Source of the DNA: Proteiniphilum sp.
GTDB lineage: Bacteria; Bacteroidota; Bacteroidia; Bacteroidales; Dysgonomonadaceae
DNA length: 20,764 nt
Reading direction: 5' to 3'
NCBI GenBank assembly: GCA_031284475.1
Contig: JAISZV010000086.1
Location: 1-20,764, forward strand
The position numbers and the translations under genes were made by a program. Below the pieces are notes generated by a model. That model searched no databases. It saw nothing but the letters and a program-made list of their open reading frames with translations, and was not told the origin of the DNA. Numbering within the stretch: position 1 is the stretch's first letter; each line of letters starts with the position of its first letter. Below, piece after piece: positions 1-7,988 of this stretch.

Positions 1-139
1 CCCATAATTAAGCTACATGATCTTTGATCTTTCCCATACTTATCATTGCGGTTAGTATCGGAATAACGCATTTAGAGCCTAAAAATTATCATTTAAACTA
101 ATTTTGTTGAACTACTTAACGTAATTAAATTAAACCATT

Positions 140-370
140 ATGTCGTCAACTAAAAAATGTGTTTTCCTAAAAGAAATTGGAATTATTACAGGAGGGGCTT
201 TTATTGGTGCTATTATAGTTTTCTGTCTTTATAATTACGTAGCAGGTTTTTTTCTTGATGATCTGCCAAATTACTATAAATGGATAATAGCAATTACTTT
301 TTTTGTTTTTGGCCTCTTTGATGGGTATTTTATTCTTTGGCGCGTAAAAAGACTCAATAAAAAACAATAA
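140..370 (+). CDS. Small two-helix membrane protein, unknown function
   Basis: This is a 76-residue protein of unrecognised family. Two hydrophobic stretches are visible, at about residues 14-36 (a Gly/Ala/Ile-rich segment) and 47-67 (WIIAITFFVFGLF). They are separated by a short polar loop with Asp and Asn, and the protein ends in a Lys/Arg-rich tail, so a hairpin in the inner membrane with both ends in the cytoplasm is the likely topology. The first ATG of the frame was used. No Shine-Dalgarno sequence is seen, as is normal for Bacteroidetes. The gene stands alone on the plus strand next to a repeat-rich spacer. Nothing suggests a partner. It could be a spurious frame, but two well-formed membrane segments in an AT-rich stretch argue mildly for a real gene. 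Confidence 0.5.
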   Translation: MSSTKKCVFLKEIGIITGGAFIGAIIVFCLYNYVAGFFLDDLPNYYKWIIAITFFVFGLFDGYFILWRVKRLNKKQ

Positions 371-431
371 AAAAATTGCTTTCCTCTAAGCCAAAGTTAG
401 TTTCTATTTCCTTTTTGGGGTTTGGAATTTA

Positions 432-599
432 TTGAATAAACGCACCCGGAAACAAATTCCGGGCAACTGAGTCGCAGTAGAACGCACTCCGATGTCAATT
501 CCGAAAAACTGCAACGCAGTAGAACGCACCCAGATGCCAATTCCGAAAAACTGCAACGCAGCAGAACAGAATCCGAAACAAATTCCGAATAACTTGCGT
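432..599. repeat. Four imperfect 42-bp tandem repeats
   Basis: Four consecutive 42-bp units start at 432, 474, 516 and 558. Their shared core reads CGCACnC, then ATTCCGAAAAACTGCAAC, with the middle two units nearly identical and the outer two more diverged. Because 42 is a multiple of three, the minus strand gives a 14-residue repeating peptide (SELxSxCVLLRCSF). This is more likely a by-product of the tandem array than a real protein. The array abuts the duplicated gene end at 594-651. Confidence 0.8.
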
Positions 600-651
600 G
601 CCGGAACAAAACATAAGGTTAATTGACCACCCGGAAACTCCCATCCTGCAA
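594..651. repeat. 58-bp direct repeat, copy 1 (duplicated 3' end of the Rieske-like gene)
   Basis: This matches 827-884 with three mismatches over 58 bases. Read on the minus strand it encodes LQDGSFRVVN and a stop codon, a variant of the last ten residues of the lipoprotein gene at 852-1307, plus about 25 bases of its downstream flank. The rest of that gene is not repeated here, so this is a detached gene tail. Confidence 0.85.
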
Positions 652-794
652 CATATATAATAGCAAAAGGTTCTTTAAAATATATTTGTATTGTTTCGCC
701 ATTATTTTAGTAACTTATTGCGATATGGGTTTAATTCAAGCCCCTTTTGCAAATACAAAGATATATTTTTGTATCAATAGTTTATTAATTATGT

Positions 795-828
795 TTCTCC
801 GTACCTCAAAGCGTTACGGAGAATTTTT
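795..828. terminator. Possible terminator hairpin in the convergent spacer
   Basis: A perfect 9-bp stem, TTCTCCGTA at 795-803 with TACGGAGAA at 815-823, has an 11-base loop. Five T follow on the plus strand. On the minus strand the hairpin lies about 30 bases after the stop codon of the lipoprotein gene, but no T-tract follows it on that side. It may serve either direction weakly. Confidence 0.45.
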
Positions 829-884
829 GCGTGCCGGAACAAAGCATAAGGTTAATTGACCGCCCGGTAACTCCCATCCTGCAA
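827..884. repeat. 58-bp direct repeat, copy 2 (native gene end)
   Basis: This is the second copy of the 594-651 repeat. It covers the last codons and the stop of the 852-1307 gene together with the flank after it. Copy 2 is the one still attached to a complete gene, so it is probably the parent. The two copies are 175 bp apart. Confidence 0.85.
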
Positions 885-1307
885 TAATATTACATTATAC
901 CGCTGCAAAGGTTCCGCCGAAGGCCCCGACTCCACATTACCGAGGCCGAACATGGTCACAAAAACGGAACCGCATAAAGCGCATTTCACTTTACCGTTAT
1001 ACCCGTGCCCTTCATAATCCGGAACCACCGTTACCAGCCTGTTGTCTTCATGGGGACAGCAGAGATCAAACGCATATAAAATCCCGGTCGCATCCGAAAC
1101 GGCCAATACCCCCGCATAACCGAAACGGTCGGTATCAAGACGCCGGCCCTTTTCCGTAAATACTTTACAGGATAACGGACTGTTCAGTTCAATATCATAA
1201 CCATTCGGGTCGATCCTGAAATTGACCGGCGCAAAGGGCACAGTCCGGCGGGGCGTTTCTTCCCCGCAGGACGTTACGATCAGGAAAATGAGTAAAATAC
1301 GTTTCAT
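852..1307 (-). CDS. Rieske-like [2Fe-2S] lipoprotein with a CxH...CxxC ligand set
   Basis: This 151-residue predicted lipoprotein has a short signal ending in the lipobox VTSC (Cys14 lipidated), so it should be anchored to a membrane facing the periplasm. The later part resembles a Rieske fold. CPH at Cys84-His86 follows FDLC, and KCALCGSVF contains Cys109 and Cys112. The region ends with GP and a PLxRY motif, as in the cluster-binding subdomain. A classical Rieske domain has CxH and CxxH; here the second His is replaced by Cys112, giving three Cys and one His. An electron-transfer or redox-structural role is inferred, with no visible partner oxidase. The gene starts 13 bases after the aldo/keto reductase stop, so the two are probably co-transcribed. 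Its 3' end is duplicated upstream at 594-651. Confidence 0.7.
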   Translation of the reverse strand: MKRILLIFLIVTSCGEETPRRTVPFAPVNFRIDPNGYDIELNSPLSCKVFTEKGRRLDTDRFGYAGVLAVSDATGILYAFDLCCPHEDNRLVTVVPDYEGHGYNGKVKCALCGSVFVTMFGLGNVESGPSAEPLQRYNVILLQDGSYRAVN

Positions 1308-1320
1308 CCGATCGTTCTGC

Positions 1321-2289
1321 TTATAGCATAGCCCCGTCGAGGATCGCGTCGATCTGCGCCAGTTCTTCCTCCGAAAAAGAAGTATTCTCCAACGCTTTCA
1401 GATTATCTTTCAGTTGTTCCAAATTACGCGCGCCCACGATAAGAGAGGTAACCCTTTTATCTCTCAACGCCCATGCCAGCGCCATCTCCGCCATGCTTTG
1501 CCCGCGTTGTCCCGCCAACTCGTTCAACTGTTTCACCTTATCCACCAGCAACGGGGTCACCTGCTCTTTCCGCAGGAAACCGGAAGGATCGGCCGCACGT
1601 GAATCTTCGGGAATGCCGTTCAGGTATTTACCGGTAAGCACGCCCTGCGCCAACGGGGAAAAGGCGATAAATCCGGCGCCGAACTCTTCGGTTATACCCA
1701 AAATATCCGCTTCGGGCAAACGATTGAACATGCTGTATTTATCCTGAAAAATAAAACAGGGGACATCCCTCTCCCTGAGATAGTTCATCGCAACCCGCGC
1801 CTGGATGGGCGGGTATTTGGAAAGGCCCACGTAAAGGGCTTTCCCCTGGCGCACAATATCCGCCAGCGCCTGCATCGTCTCCTCTACCGGCGTATTGGGA
1901 TCGTAGCGGTGCGAATAAAAGATGTCGAAATATTCCAGCCCCGTACGTTTGAGGCTCTGATTGATGCTGGCCATAAGGTATTTTCTCGACGAACCGTCGC
2001 CATACGGCCCGTCCCACATCAGGTGTCCCGCTTTGGAGGAAATAATCATCTCGTCGCGATGAGATGAAAGGTTCTCTTTCAGGATTTTCCCGAAGTTCGA
2101 TTCCGCGGAACCGGGAGGCGGCCCGTAGTTGTTTGCCAGATCGAAGTGGGTTATGCCTTGCTCAAAAGCATGAATAACCATTTCGCGTGCTGTCTCATAA
2201 TTATCGGCAAATCCGAAATTATGCCAAAGTCCCAGCGATATTTTAGGGAGTTGCACGCCGCTGTTTCCACAATAAGAATAATGCATCAT
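1321..2289 (-). CDS. Aldo/keto reductase, YghZ / L-glyceraldehyde 3-phosphate reductase-like
   Basis: This 322-residue NADPH-dependent aldo/keto reductase reduces aldehydes to alcohols in the cytoplasm. It closely follows the E. coli YghZ (Gpr) pattern: YCGxSGxxLPxxSLGLWHNFG at the N-terminus, then THFDLANNYGPPPGSAE, and SRKYLxAS and TPLAQGxLTGKYLNGIP further on. The catalytic tetrad is visible as Asp50, Tyr55, Lys86 (SSKAG) and His127 (YSHR). The C-terminal region VTSLIVGARNLEQL fits the cofactor-binding end of the barrel. Length matches the family. It lies 51 bases after the mutL stop and 13 before the Rieske-like gene. The precise substrate is not shown by the sequence. YghZ acts on L-glyceraldehyde 3-phosphate and methylglyoxal, so detoxification is a reasonable guess. 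Confidence 0.9.
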   Translation of the reverse strand: MMHYSYCGNSGVQLPKISLGLWHNFGFADNYETAREMVIHAFEQGITHFDLANNYGPPPGSAESNFGKILKENLSSHRDEMIISSKAGHLMWDGPYGDGSSRKYLMASINQSLKRTGLEYFDIFYSHRYDPNTPVEETMQALADIVRQGKALYVGLSKYPPIQARVAMNYLRERDVPCFIFQDKYSMFNRLPEADILGITEEFGAGFIAFSPLAQGVLTGKYLNGIPEDSRAADPSGFLRKEQVTPLLVDKVKQLNELAGQRGQSMAEMALAWALRDKRVTSLIVGARNLEQLKDNLKALENTSFSEEELAQIDAILDGAML

Positions 2290-2340
2290 ACTGTTTTAAT
2301 GTTAAGGGTTAAGAATATCTCCGTTAAAGAATATGTGTTA

Positions 2341-4173
2341 TTACATTCTTTTTTCAATTTCAGCTTCCGATATCACATTGATCACCGTCTGTCCGTCGGG
2401 CGTATAGGTAGGGAAAGGAGACGCAAACAGTTGGCTGACAATAAGCAGCATCTCTTTCGTAGTCAGCGTACGCCCATAGGGAATAGCCGTCAGGTTGGCG
2501 AGCGAAAGCGCTATCGCTTCCTGAATTTCCGATTTTACATCACCCCCCGTCTCCATACTTTTACCGATCATAGAACGGATCAGCGCGGCAGGGTCGGCAT
2601 TTTCAATTTCCGAGGGGACAGCCTGTACGGCAAAACTGCCGCCTCCGAGATCGCTCAATTCAAAACCCAACGCCTCCAGGTCATCCATGACGGAAGGCAG
2701 GGCAGCCGCTTCGGAAGCCGGCAGGTTCAGTACTTCGGGGAACAATACCCGTTGCGATATCCCTTTTTTGTTCCTTATCTGCTCTAAGTATTTATCGAAG
2801 AGAATACGCACATGCGCCCGGTGTTGATCGATGATCATCAGCCCCGATTTCACCGAGGTGAGTATATATTTCTGTTTATACTGATAATGTTCGGGAAAAA
2901 GTTCCGTTTCAGGCAGATTCCGGTCGCTCCCCTCCGGTTTAAACAATGTAGCGGAGACGTTGTTCTCCGCCCCGGCAGCCGGTTCGTTCTCTTTTTCAAA
3001 TCCGCTGTAAAGTTGCTCCCACCCGAAAGCGGGCGCGGCAGGCTTTGAGGTTTCCGGACGGCGGCTGTGAAAAGGATTATAACCGGGATCGACGCTCACC
3101 CTCGGCATCGACGAGGCATGAGAGGGGTTGTAGACCGGGATTTCGGGCGCATCGTCCCTGTCGAAGTCGATAGTAGGGATCGCATTGAACTTCCCCAACG
3201 ATTCTTTTACGGTTACCATCAGTATTTGCCAGAGCGCCTGTTCGTTCTCGAACTTCACTTCGGTCTTTGTAGGGTGGATATTCACATCAATCGTATCGGG
3301 ATCGACCTGAAAATAGATGTAATAGTCCGGTTTCTCATTGGCGGCGATAAGCGGTTCAAACGCCGTGGCGACCGCTTTGTGGAAATAGGGATGCCGGATA
3401 TACCGGCTATTCACAAAAAAGAACTGATTCACCTTTCCTTTCCTGGCAAATTCGGGCCGGATCACATAACCGTGCATCTTACCGAGCGAAGTCTCTTCAT
3501 CGATCTCTATCAGTTGCTGGTTCGTATTTTTCCCTTCGATTTGAATGATGCGTTGCCTCAATCCCGTTTTCGGCAGATGGAGCGTTTCCACGCCATTCTC
3601 TACAAGGGAGAACTCCACATCGGGATTTACCAACACAATACGTTCAAACTCCGTAAAAATATTCCGCCGTTCCGATTCGTTGGATTTCAAGAACTTCCGC
3701 CTTGCCGGCACATTGTAAAAGATATTCTTCACGGTGATGGAGGTTCCGGCAGCGGCGGCAACTATCTCCTGTTTCTCTACTTTCGACCCGGAAATGAAGA
3801 GTAACGAGCCCAACTCATCCTCTTCCCGCCGGCTCTTCACTTCAACTTGGGAAATTGCCGCGACGGAAGGCAGCGCTTCACCGCGGAACCCCATTGTAGT
3901 AAGGGCGAACAGATCGTGCGCACTCTTGATCTTGGAGGTAGCATGGCGCTCGAAAGCCATCCGCAGGTCGGTGGCCGACATTCCTTTTCCGTCATCAATT
4001 ACCTGTATAAAAGTGCGCCCGGCATCCTTTACATGAAGCGTGATATGCGTAGCGCCGGCGTCGAGCGAATTTTCAATCAGTTCCTTCACCACCGATGCAG
4101 GACGCTGTATTACTTCACCCGCGGCAATTTGATTCGCAATGGAATCAGGAAGGAGATGGATGACGTCTGCCAT
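2341..4173 (-). CDS. mutL: DNA mismatch repair protein MutL
   Basis: This 610-residue MutL acts in the cytoplasm as an ATP-driven dimer linking mismatch recognition by MutS to strand removal. The N-terminal GHKL ATPase is complete: VVKELIENSLDAG (Glu31, Asn35), DDGKGM at 60-65, TMGFRGEALPSVAAIS around 93-108, GTSITVKNIFYNVPARRKF around 143-161. A variable Pro-rich linker occupies about 340-430, followed by the dimerisation domain. In that domain the endonuclease motif of non-methyl-directed MutL proteins, DQHA(x)2E(x)4E, reads DQHRAHVRILFDKY, so the first Glu is replaced by Val. The distal CPHGRP motif reads IPYGRT. Nicking by this MutL is therefore doubtful. The gene starts 14 bases after the stop of the tail-anchored protein and is probably in its operon. 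Confidence 0.97.
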   Translation of the reverse strand: MADVIHLLPDSIANQIAAGEVIQRPASVVKELIENSLDAGATHITLHVKDAGRTFIQVIDDGKGMSATDLRMAFERHATSKIKSAHDLFALTTMGFRGEALPSVAAISQVEVKSRREEDELGSLLFISGSKVEKQEIVAAAAGTSITVKNIFYNVPARRKFLKSNESERRNIFTEFERIVLVNPDVEFSLVENGVETLHLPKTGLRQRIIQIEGKNTNQQLIEIDEETSLGKMHGYVIRPEFARKGKVNQFFFVNSRYIRHPYFHKAVATAFEPLIAANEKPDYYIYFQVDPDTIDVNIHPTKTEVKFENEQALWQILMVTVKESLGKFNAIPTIDFDRDDAPEIPVYNPSHASSMPRVSVDPGYNPFHSRRPETSKPAAPAFGWEQLYSGFEKENEPAAGAENNVSATLFKPEGSDRNLPETELFPEHYQYKQKYILTSVKSGLMIIDQHRAHVRILFDKYLEQIRNKKGISQRVLFPEVLNLPASEAAALPSVMDDLEALGFELSDLGGGSFAVQAVPSEIENADPAALIRSMIGKSMETGGDVKSEIQEAIALSLANLTAIPYGRTLTTKEMLLIVSQLFASPFPTYTPDGQTVINVISEAEIEKRM

Positions 4174-4187
4174 AGGATATATCTGTG

Positions 4188-4514
4188 CTATCTAACGTAA
4201 AACCAGAAAAAGAAGACCGCAAAAAGAACCGCCAATATAATGATGAGCCATCCGTTATTGACGAAAAAGGGATTCCCCCCGTCGCTTTCCCTCTCTTTGC
4301 GTTTCTTCAGGTGGCGCGTTTGGGAGACAAATTCCGTCTTAAAGTCTTTTTTTTCGGGCGCTTTTTCTTCCGGCAATACACCCATCTCCCTTTTCACCTT
4401 CTCAATCCGGGCTTGCAGTTTTTTTTTACGCTCTTCTTCTTCCGGATTGTAGAGGATAGGCGTATAGTTGAATTTACGCGGTTTCCTGTTGTAATAAAAA
4501 AAGAAAACACCCAT
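4188..4514 (-). CDS. Small tail-anchored membrane protein, conserved in Bacteroidetes (unknown function)
   Basis: This is a 108-residue protein. The N-terminal part has KPRKFNYTPILYNPEEEE, followed by a long Lys/Glu-rich stretch (about 24-75) likely to be helical. A single C-terminal hydrophobic helix (WLIIILAVLFAVFFFWFYV, about 88-107) ends almost at the last residue. The topology is that of a tail-anchored inner-membrane protein with its charged domain in the cytoplasm. I recall short proteins of this layout next to mutL in Bacteroidetes but know no function. The start is the ATG 24 bases downstream of a well-formed -7 box at 4538-4545. It is the first gene of a probable two-gene operon with mutL. 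Confidence 0.75.
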   Translation of the reverse strand: MGVFFFYYNRKPRKFNYTPILYNPEEEERKKKLQARIEKVKREMGVLPEEKAPEKKDFKTEFVSQTRHLKKRKERESDGGNPFFVNNGWLIIILAVLFAVFFFWFYVR

Positions 4515-4537
4515 AATAAGCTGCTGTTTGGTTTATA

Positions 4538-4577
4538 CAAATATAATGAAAGCCGGGAGAAAAGCCAAACTTGTTTG
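4538..4577 (-). promoter_or_regulatory. Bacteroidetes-type promoter with inverted repeat, upstream of the tail-anchored protein and mutL
   Basis: On the minus strand TATATTTG (4538-4545) fits the -7 consensus TAnnTTTG. TTTG (4566-4569) fits the -33 box, with 20 bases between them. The -33 box lies inside the inverted repeat CAAACAAGTTTG (4566-4577). The whole block is almost repeated at 13003-13042. Confidence 0.75.
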
Positions 4578-4647
4578 ATATTTTCCGAGGCGCGCCTTAT
4601 ATTATGAAAAAATTAAAAATCCTGCCTGACAAGCAAATCGCGCCGCA

Positions 4648-6273
4648 TCAGAGCGTAACGTCTTCTCTCTTGAAACGTTCCCGGCGGGGTTCGGTTGCTT
4701 CGGAACTGCGCCGTTCATTGCTGCGGAATATATCATCAGGGCCGGAAGGACGCAAATAATCAAGCCAGGCAAATCCTTCCAACCGGTTCTCTCCGGACTT
4801 TAACAAAGGCAGGGGCGTGGTGGAGGCTGTAGTCGCCGTCCAGGTTTTCAATTTTTTGATCTGTTCATTTTCAATATCTATCGTCAAATAGGCGCTCTCC
4901 ATCTTATTCAGCCCGATGATAGTGCTGTCCTCCTTCACCAGATAGTATAACGACGTTGCGTTCCCTTCCGCGAATACCTGATAGATGTCCCCGTTACGGA
5001 AGAAAGCGGTCATATCTCTCCCGCTCAACTGATTATACTGATCTTCCTCTTTCCTGTCCTGAACAGCCAGCGCATAATCCTTTACAATGGCTTTTTCGAT
5101 GGTGGAGTCGTTCAGGAAAATATCAATCCGGTTCCCCAGTACCTGGTTATTATCGCTCCAGATCACAGGATCACCGATCATATAGATCGTAGAATCGGCC
5201 GAGGCGTAATGCAGGGAATCGCACACTCCCTGAAGATCCGAACGGTAGAACCGCACACCGTAGAAAGCTTTCACCACGCGGTGTATCGAATCGGTGATCA
5301 TGATCAGGGTATCGCCGTGCACGAACAGGCTGTCGCTTTGGGAGTAGTCGATAGCATACGCCATATCGGCAGCCATCCCATACTCCGTTTTCTCATCGTA
5401 ATAGCCGTAATTCCCCCTCAGGATAGACTTTTGCGCCCTGTCTTCGAGGAACATATTGCCAAACACCTCGCCGATACCGGCCTGGCGGTTATAAAGAATG
5501 GTGTCGCCGATGAGCACTTTCATTCCGTCGTTGCTATACACTTCCGAACGATCCAACAACTTGGAATCGTCCGTCACGGTGTTGTACCATCCTCTGCTTG
5601 TATACACGTAACCGCTGTCGGACACAATGCGCGAAGGGCCCAGAATATCGGCAAACTTCGACTCGGTATTGTATTTCAACGTATCGGCGTAAATGATGTA
5701 GTCTTTATTGACCAATTTAACGCTGTCGCTGAACAACGCCTCTTTGGTATCGGGGCTATACTGGCCCCAGTAGGAGGTTAGTTCGTTTTCCTCGTCCACC
5801 AGCATTCCTCCTTCAAAATAGTAACCGAGATTGGCCGTACGGTCATAATCGAGACTGTCTGTAAAAAGCGTGGCCGTACGGTCTTCCATCCGTATATTAT
5901 CGCGAAGCTTCGCCAGCCGGGTATTACCGTTGTAATGCAGGTAGTCGCCATAGACAAAGATGGTGTCGCCCTGTTCCATCTTCACATTACTGAATGCTTC
6001 AAAAGAGTTGGCTTGCTGGTAGAGATAGGCGCTGTCGCAATACATGAGCGCCCCTTGATGAAAGAAGACCACATTCCCCGTAAGAATTTCCGCGTCGAAG
6101 CCGCTTCTTTTGCTCCATAGATCGGCCTGCCTCATCTCCACGATCTCCACAGCGGGATTCGCGGCGGATCGTTGCGCGGGAGGCTGCTGCGTATAGGCCG
6201 GCGCTGCAATGATCATAAGCAGACCCGGCAGGAGTGCGCCTCCCCGGAAAGATTGCGAGCCTTGTTCTTTCAT
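4648..6273 (-). CDS. OstA-like (LptA/LptD N-domain family) periplasmic protein
   Basis: This 541-residue protein starts with a signal peptide (hydrophobic GGALLPGLLMIIAAPAYT, cleavage near residue 29). It then shows the repeated beta-strand pattern of OstA-like domains: VFFHQGALMYCDSAYLYQ, NVKMEQGDTIFVYGDYLHY, TLFTDSLDYDR, and several more DSL or DTLxY units to about residue 400. Proteins of this family form an open beta-jellyroll and are linked to lipopolysaccharide transport to the outer membrane. This longer, multi-domain form is typical of Bacteroidetes. The gene starts 16 bases after the stop of the surA-like chaperone gene, so the two form an outer-membrane biogenesis operon. The C-terminal 60 residues are charged and Arg-rich and match nothing I know. 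The exact role, bridge versus accessory factor, is inferred. Confidence 0.88.
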   Translation of the reverse strand: MKEQGSQSFRGGALLPGLLMIIAAPAYTQQPPAQRSAANPAVEIVEMRQADLWSKRSGFDAEILTGNVVFFHQGALMYCDSAYLYQQANSFEAFSNVKMEQGDTIFVYGDYLHYNGNTRLAKLRDNIRMEDRTATLFTDSLDYDRTANLGYYFEGGMLVDEENELTSYWGQYSPDTKEALFSDSVKLVNKDYIIYADTLKYNTESKFADILGPSRIVSDSGYVYTSRGWYNTVTDDSKLLDRSEVYSNDGMKVLIGDTILYNRQAGIGEVFGNMFLEDRAQKSILRGNYGYYDEKTEYGMAADMAYAIDYSQSDSLFVHGDTLIMITDSIHRVVKAFYGVRFYRSDLQGVCDSLHYASADSTIYMIGDPVIWSDNNQVLGNRIDIFLNDSTIEKAIVKDYALAVQDRKEEDQYNQLSGRDMTAFFRNGDIYQVFAEGNATSLYYLVKEDSTIIGLNKMESAYLTIDIENEQIKKLKTWTATTASTTPLPLLKSGENRLEGFAWLDYLRPSGPDDIFRSNERRSSEATEPRRERFKREDVTL

Positions 6274-6289
6274 TACCGTAAGAAAGCGT

Positions 6290-7657
6290 TTACTTTAACC
6301 ACGCCTGGTATTTATACTCGCATCCCTGCCACTCCGGGTCTATGCGAACATACGTTTTTCTGATCTTATTCTGGAGCCATTCATCTACGAGCTTCTGCTG
6401 TTTGGCGTTTTCAGCCATTTGTTTGATGGTCTGGTAATCGTTATTGATATTGGCCTTGTGCCCTTCGTTACGATCCGTGATCTTGATCATGGCTGCCACC
6501 TGGCGACCTTTGTCGTTCATCATAATAAACGGTTCGGACTCCTCTCCTTTCGCCATCTCTCCCGCAATCTTTGCAATATCTTGATTCAGTTCATTCAGTG
6601 CGAAACGGGGCGTTCCGGAGTTGGCGCTCCTGGGGGTGTTGTTCACCATGATCCCTTTATTATTACGGGTGTCTTTGTCGGCGGAAAGGTAAGTGGCCGC
6701 ATCGTCAAACGTGATCTTATTCTTCATGATACCGGTTCTGATGGAATCGAGACGGATCAGCGCCGTATCGAGCGATACCTGCGGCACTTTGGGTTTTAAG
6801 AGTATATGGCGAAAATTACCCATATCGTTTCTTCGTTCGACCAGCTGGATAATATGAAAACCGTACTCTGTTTCTACCACATTCGATACTTTCTGCGGAT
6901 CGTTCAGGGCGAAAGCTACATTGGCAAATCCGGGAGATAGCGTAGAGCGGCTCATAAAACCGAGTTCCCCGCCTCTCTGCGCGGTTCCCTGGTCTTCGGA
7001 GTGAACTAACGCCAATGTAGAAAGGGTATTCTTCCCGCTGGTTATCTGCTCCGTAAAATCGCGCAGCCGGGCTTTCACCTTATCAATCTCTACCAGAGGA
7101 ATTTCCGGCTCCACAGTGATGATCTGCACCTCCAGCGTGGTAGGGATAAAGGGGAGGCTATCCTGCGGGAGACTGTTATAATACTTGCGGATTTCGGAAG
7201 GCGTCAACTGTACGTTCCCGAAATGTTTCTGTTGTACTCCTTCAATAAGCTGCTGCTCACGTATCTGCTCGCGCATATCTTCCCTGATGGTGGCGATGCT
7301 CTTACCCCAGTACTCCTCCAACCTCTCCACAGAGCCAACGGAAGCCGTATATTCATTGATCATATACTCAAGCGTACGGCTCACCTGCGATTCCTGCACC
7401 GTGATACTGTCTAATTTTGCCTGGTCGAGAAACAGTTTCCTGATGGCCAACTGTTCAGGGATAAAACAATAGGGATCACCTTCGATACGCTGGTTCTGCA
7501 TCAGTACCTCTTTACGGTATTCTTCCACTTCCGATTTGAGGATGGCTTCATCGCCTACCACCCATACGATCTCATCGATCACGTTATTTTGGGCGACCAT
7601 CACACCCGGAGCGGCTGACAACGCTATAAGAAAGAACAATATCACTGAATATTTCAT
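6290..7657 (-). CDS. SurA-like periplasmic peptidyl-prolyl isomerase / chaperone
   Basis: This 455-residue protein has a signal peptide (MKYSVILFFLIALSAAPGVMVAQ), followed by a SurA N-terminal domain starting at VIDEIVWVVGDEAILKSEVE. The first parvulin (PpiC) domain is around 173-275, with HSEDQGTAQRGGELGFMSR, PGFANVAFAL and TEYGFHIIQLVERR. A second, more diverged rotamase-like domain is around 283-385 and lacks the clean GG-LG-x motif. SurA-family proteins escort unfolded outer-membrane proteins across the periplasm. Position directly upstream of the OstA-like gene (16-base gap) fits a joint role in building the outer membrane. Its start follows a stretch of octamer repeats. Genes of this type in Bacteroidetes are often in pairs; only one is present here. 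Confidence 0.92.
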   Translation of the reverse strand: MKYSVILFFLIALSAAPGVMVAQNNVIDEIVWVVGDEAILKSEVEEYRKEVLMQNQRIEGDPYCFIPEQLAIRKLFLDQAKLDSITVQESQVSRTLEYMINEYTASVGSVERLEEYWGKSIATIREDMREQIREQQLIEGVQQKHFGNVQLTPSEIRKYYNSLPQDSLPFIPTTLEVQIITVEPEIPLVEIDKVKARLRDFTEQITSGKNTLSTLALVHSEDQGTAQRGGELGFMSRSTLSPGFANVAFALNDPQKVSNVVETEYGFHIIQLVERRNDMGNFRHILLKPKVPQVSLDTALIRLDSIRTGIMKNKITFDDAATYLSADKDTRNNKGIMVNNTPRSANSGTPRFALNELNQDIAKIAGEMAKGEESEPFIMMNDKGRQVAAMIKITDRNEGHKANINNDYQTIKQMAENAKQQKLVDEWLQNKIRKTYVRIDPEWQGCEYKYQAWLK

Positions 7658-7661
7658 TTTG

Positions 7662-7709
7662 ACTGATTTGACGATTTACTGATTTACTGATTTATTGATT
7701 TGCCGATTA
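7662..7709. repeat. Six 8-bp tandem units (nnTGATTT) before the surA-like gene
   Basis: Six consecutive octamers read ACTGATTT, GACGATTT, ACTGATTT, ACTGATTT, ATTGATTT and GCCGATTA. They lie immediately in front of the ATG of the surA-like gene, in its 5' untranslated region. The middle copies are identical, which would allow slippage. I find no convincing promoter boxes in 7710-7930. Confidence 0.8.
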
Positions 7710-7937
7710 AATTATCACATCATTAAGTTAATTACACTTATGCCTGTTTCACGAGTCAATCCGCATACAATAATTGGCGTAAAAGTAATGATAATCCCCT
7801 TAGCAACAAAATAGTTTGATGGTTAAAAGTAGTTATAAAGGTTTGGCGGCATGAAACAAGAGGCTGTATCAAAATAGGAAATAGGCTTTTGAGAATTGAA
7901 TATTTGGAATTGTTCTCCGATAGGAGTACGAATACAA

Positions 7938-7969
7938 AGAGGGTGAAATCACATTGTGATACACCCTCT
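7938..7969 (-). terminator. Rho-independent terminator of ppdK
   Basis: The outer stem AGAGGGTG (7938-7945) pairs with CACCCTCT (7962-7969). The inner stem ATCAC (7948-7952) pairs with GTGAT (7956-7960) around a three-base loop, with a small bulge between the stems. On the minus strand TTTGTATT follows directly. It lies about 20 bases after the ppdK stop codon. Confidence 0.85.
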
Positions 7970-7988
7970 AAAAATATAAAAACCGGCA

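Noticed and set aside
1..139. Search for a gene or RNA at the left edge
   Set aside because: AT-rich sequence with no frame, promoter boxes or RNA fold that I can support.
397..609. Minus-strand frame with 14-residue repeats
   Set aside because: It is explained by the 42-bp tandem array and starts inside the duplicated gene tail; no independent coding evidence.
623..859. 78-codon plus-strand frame
   Set aside because: It spans both copies of the duplicated gene tail and the hairpin at 795, in AT-rich spacer sequence; composition is not protein-like.
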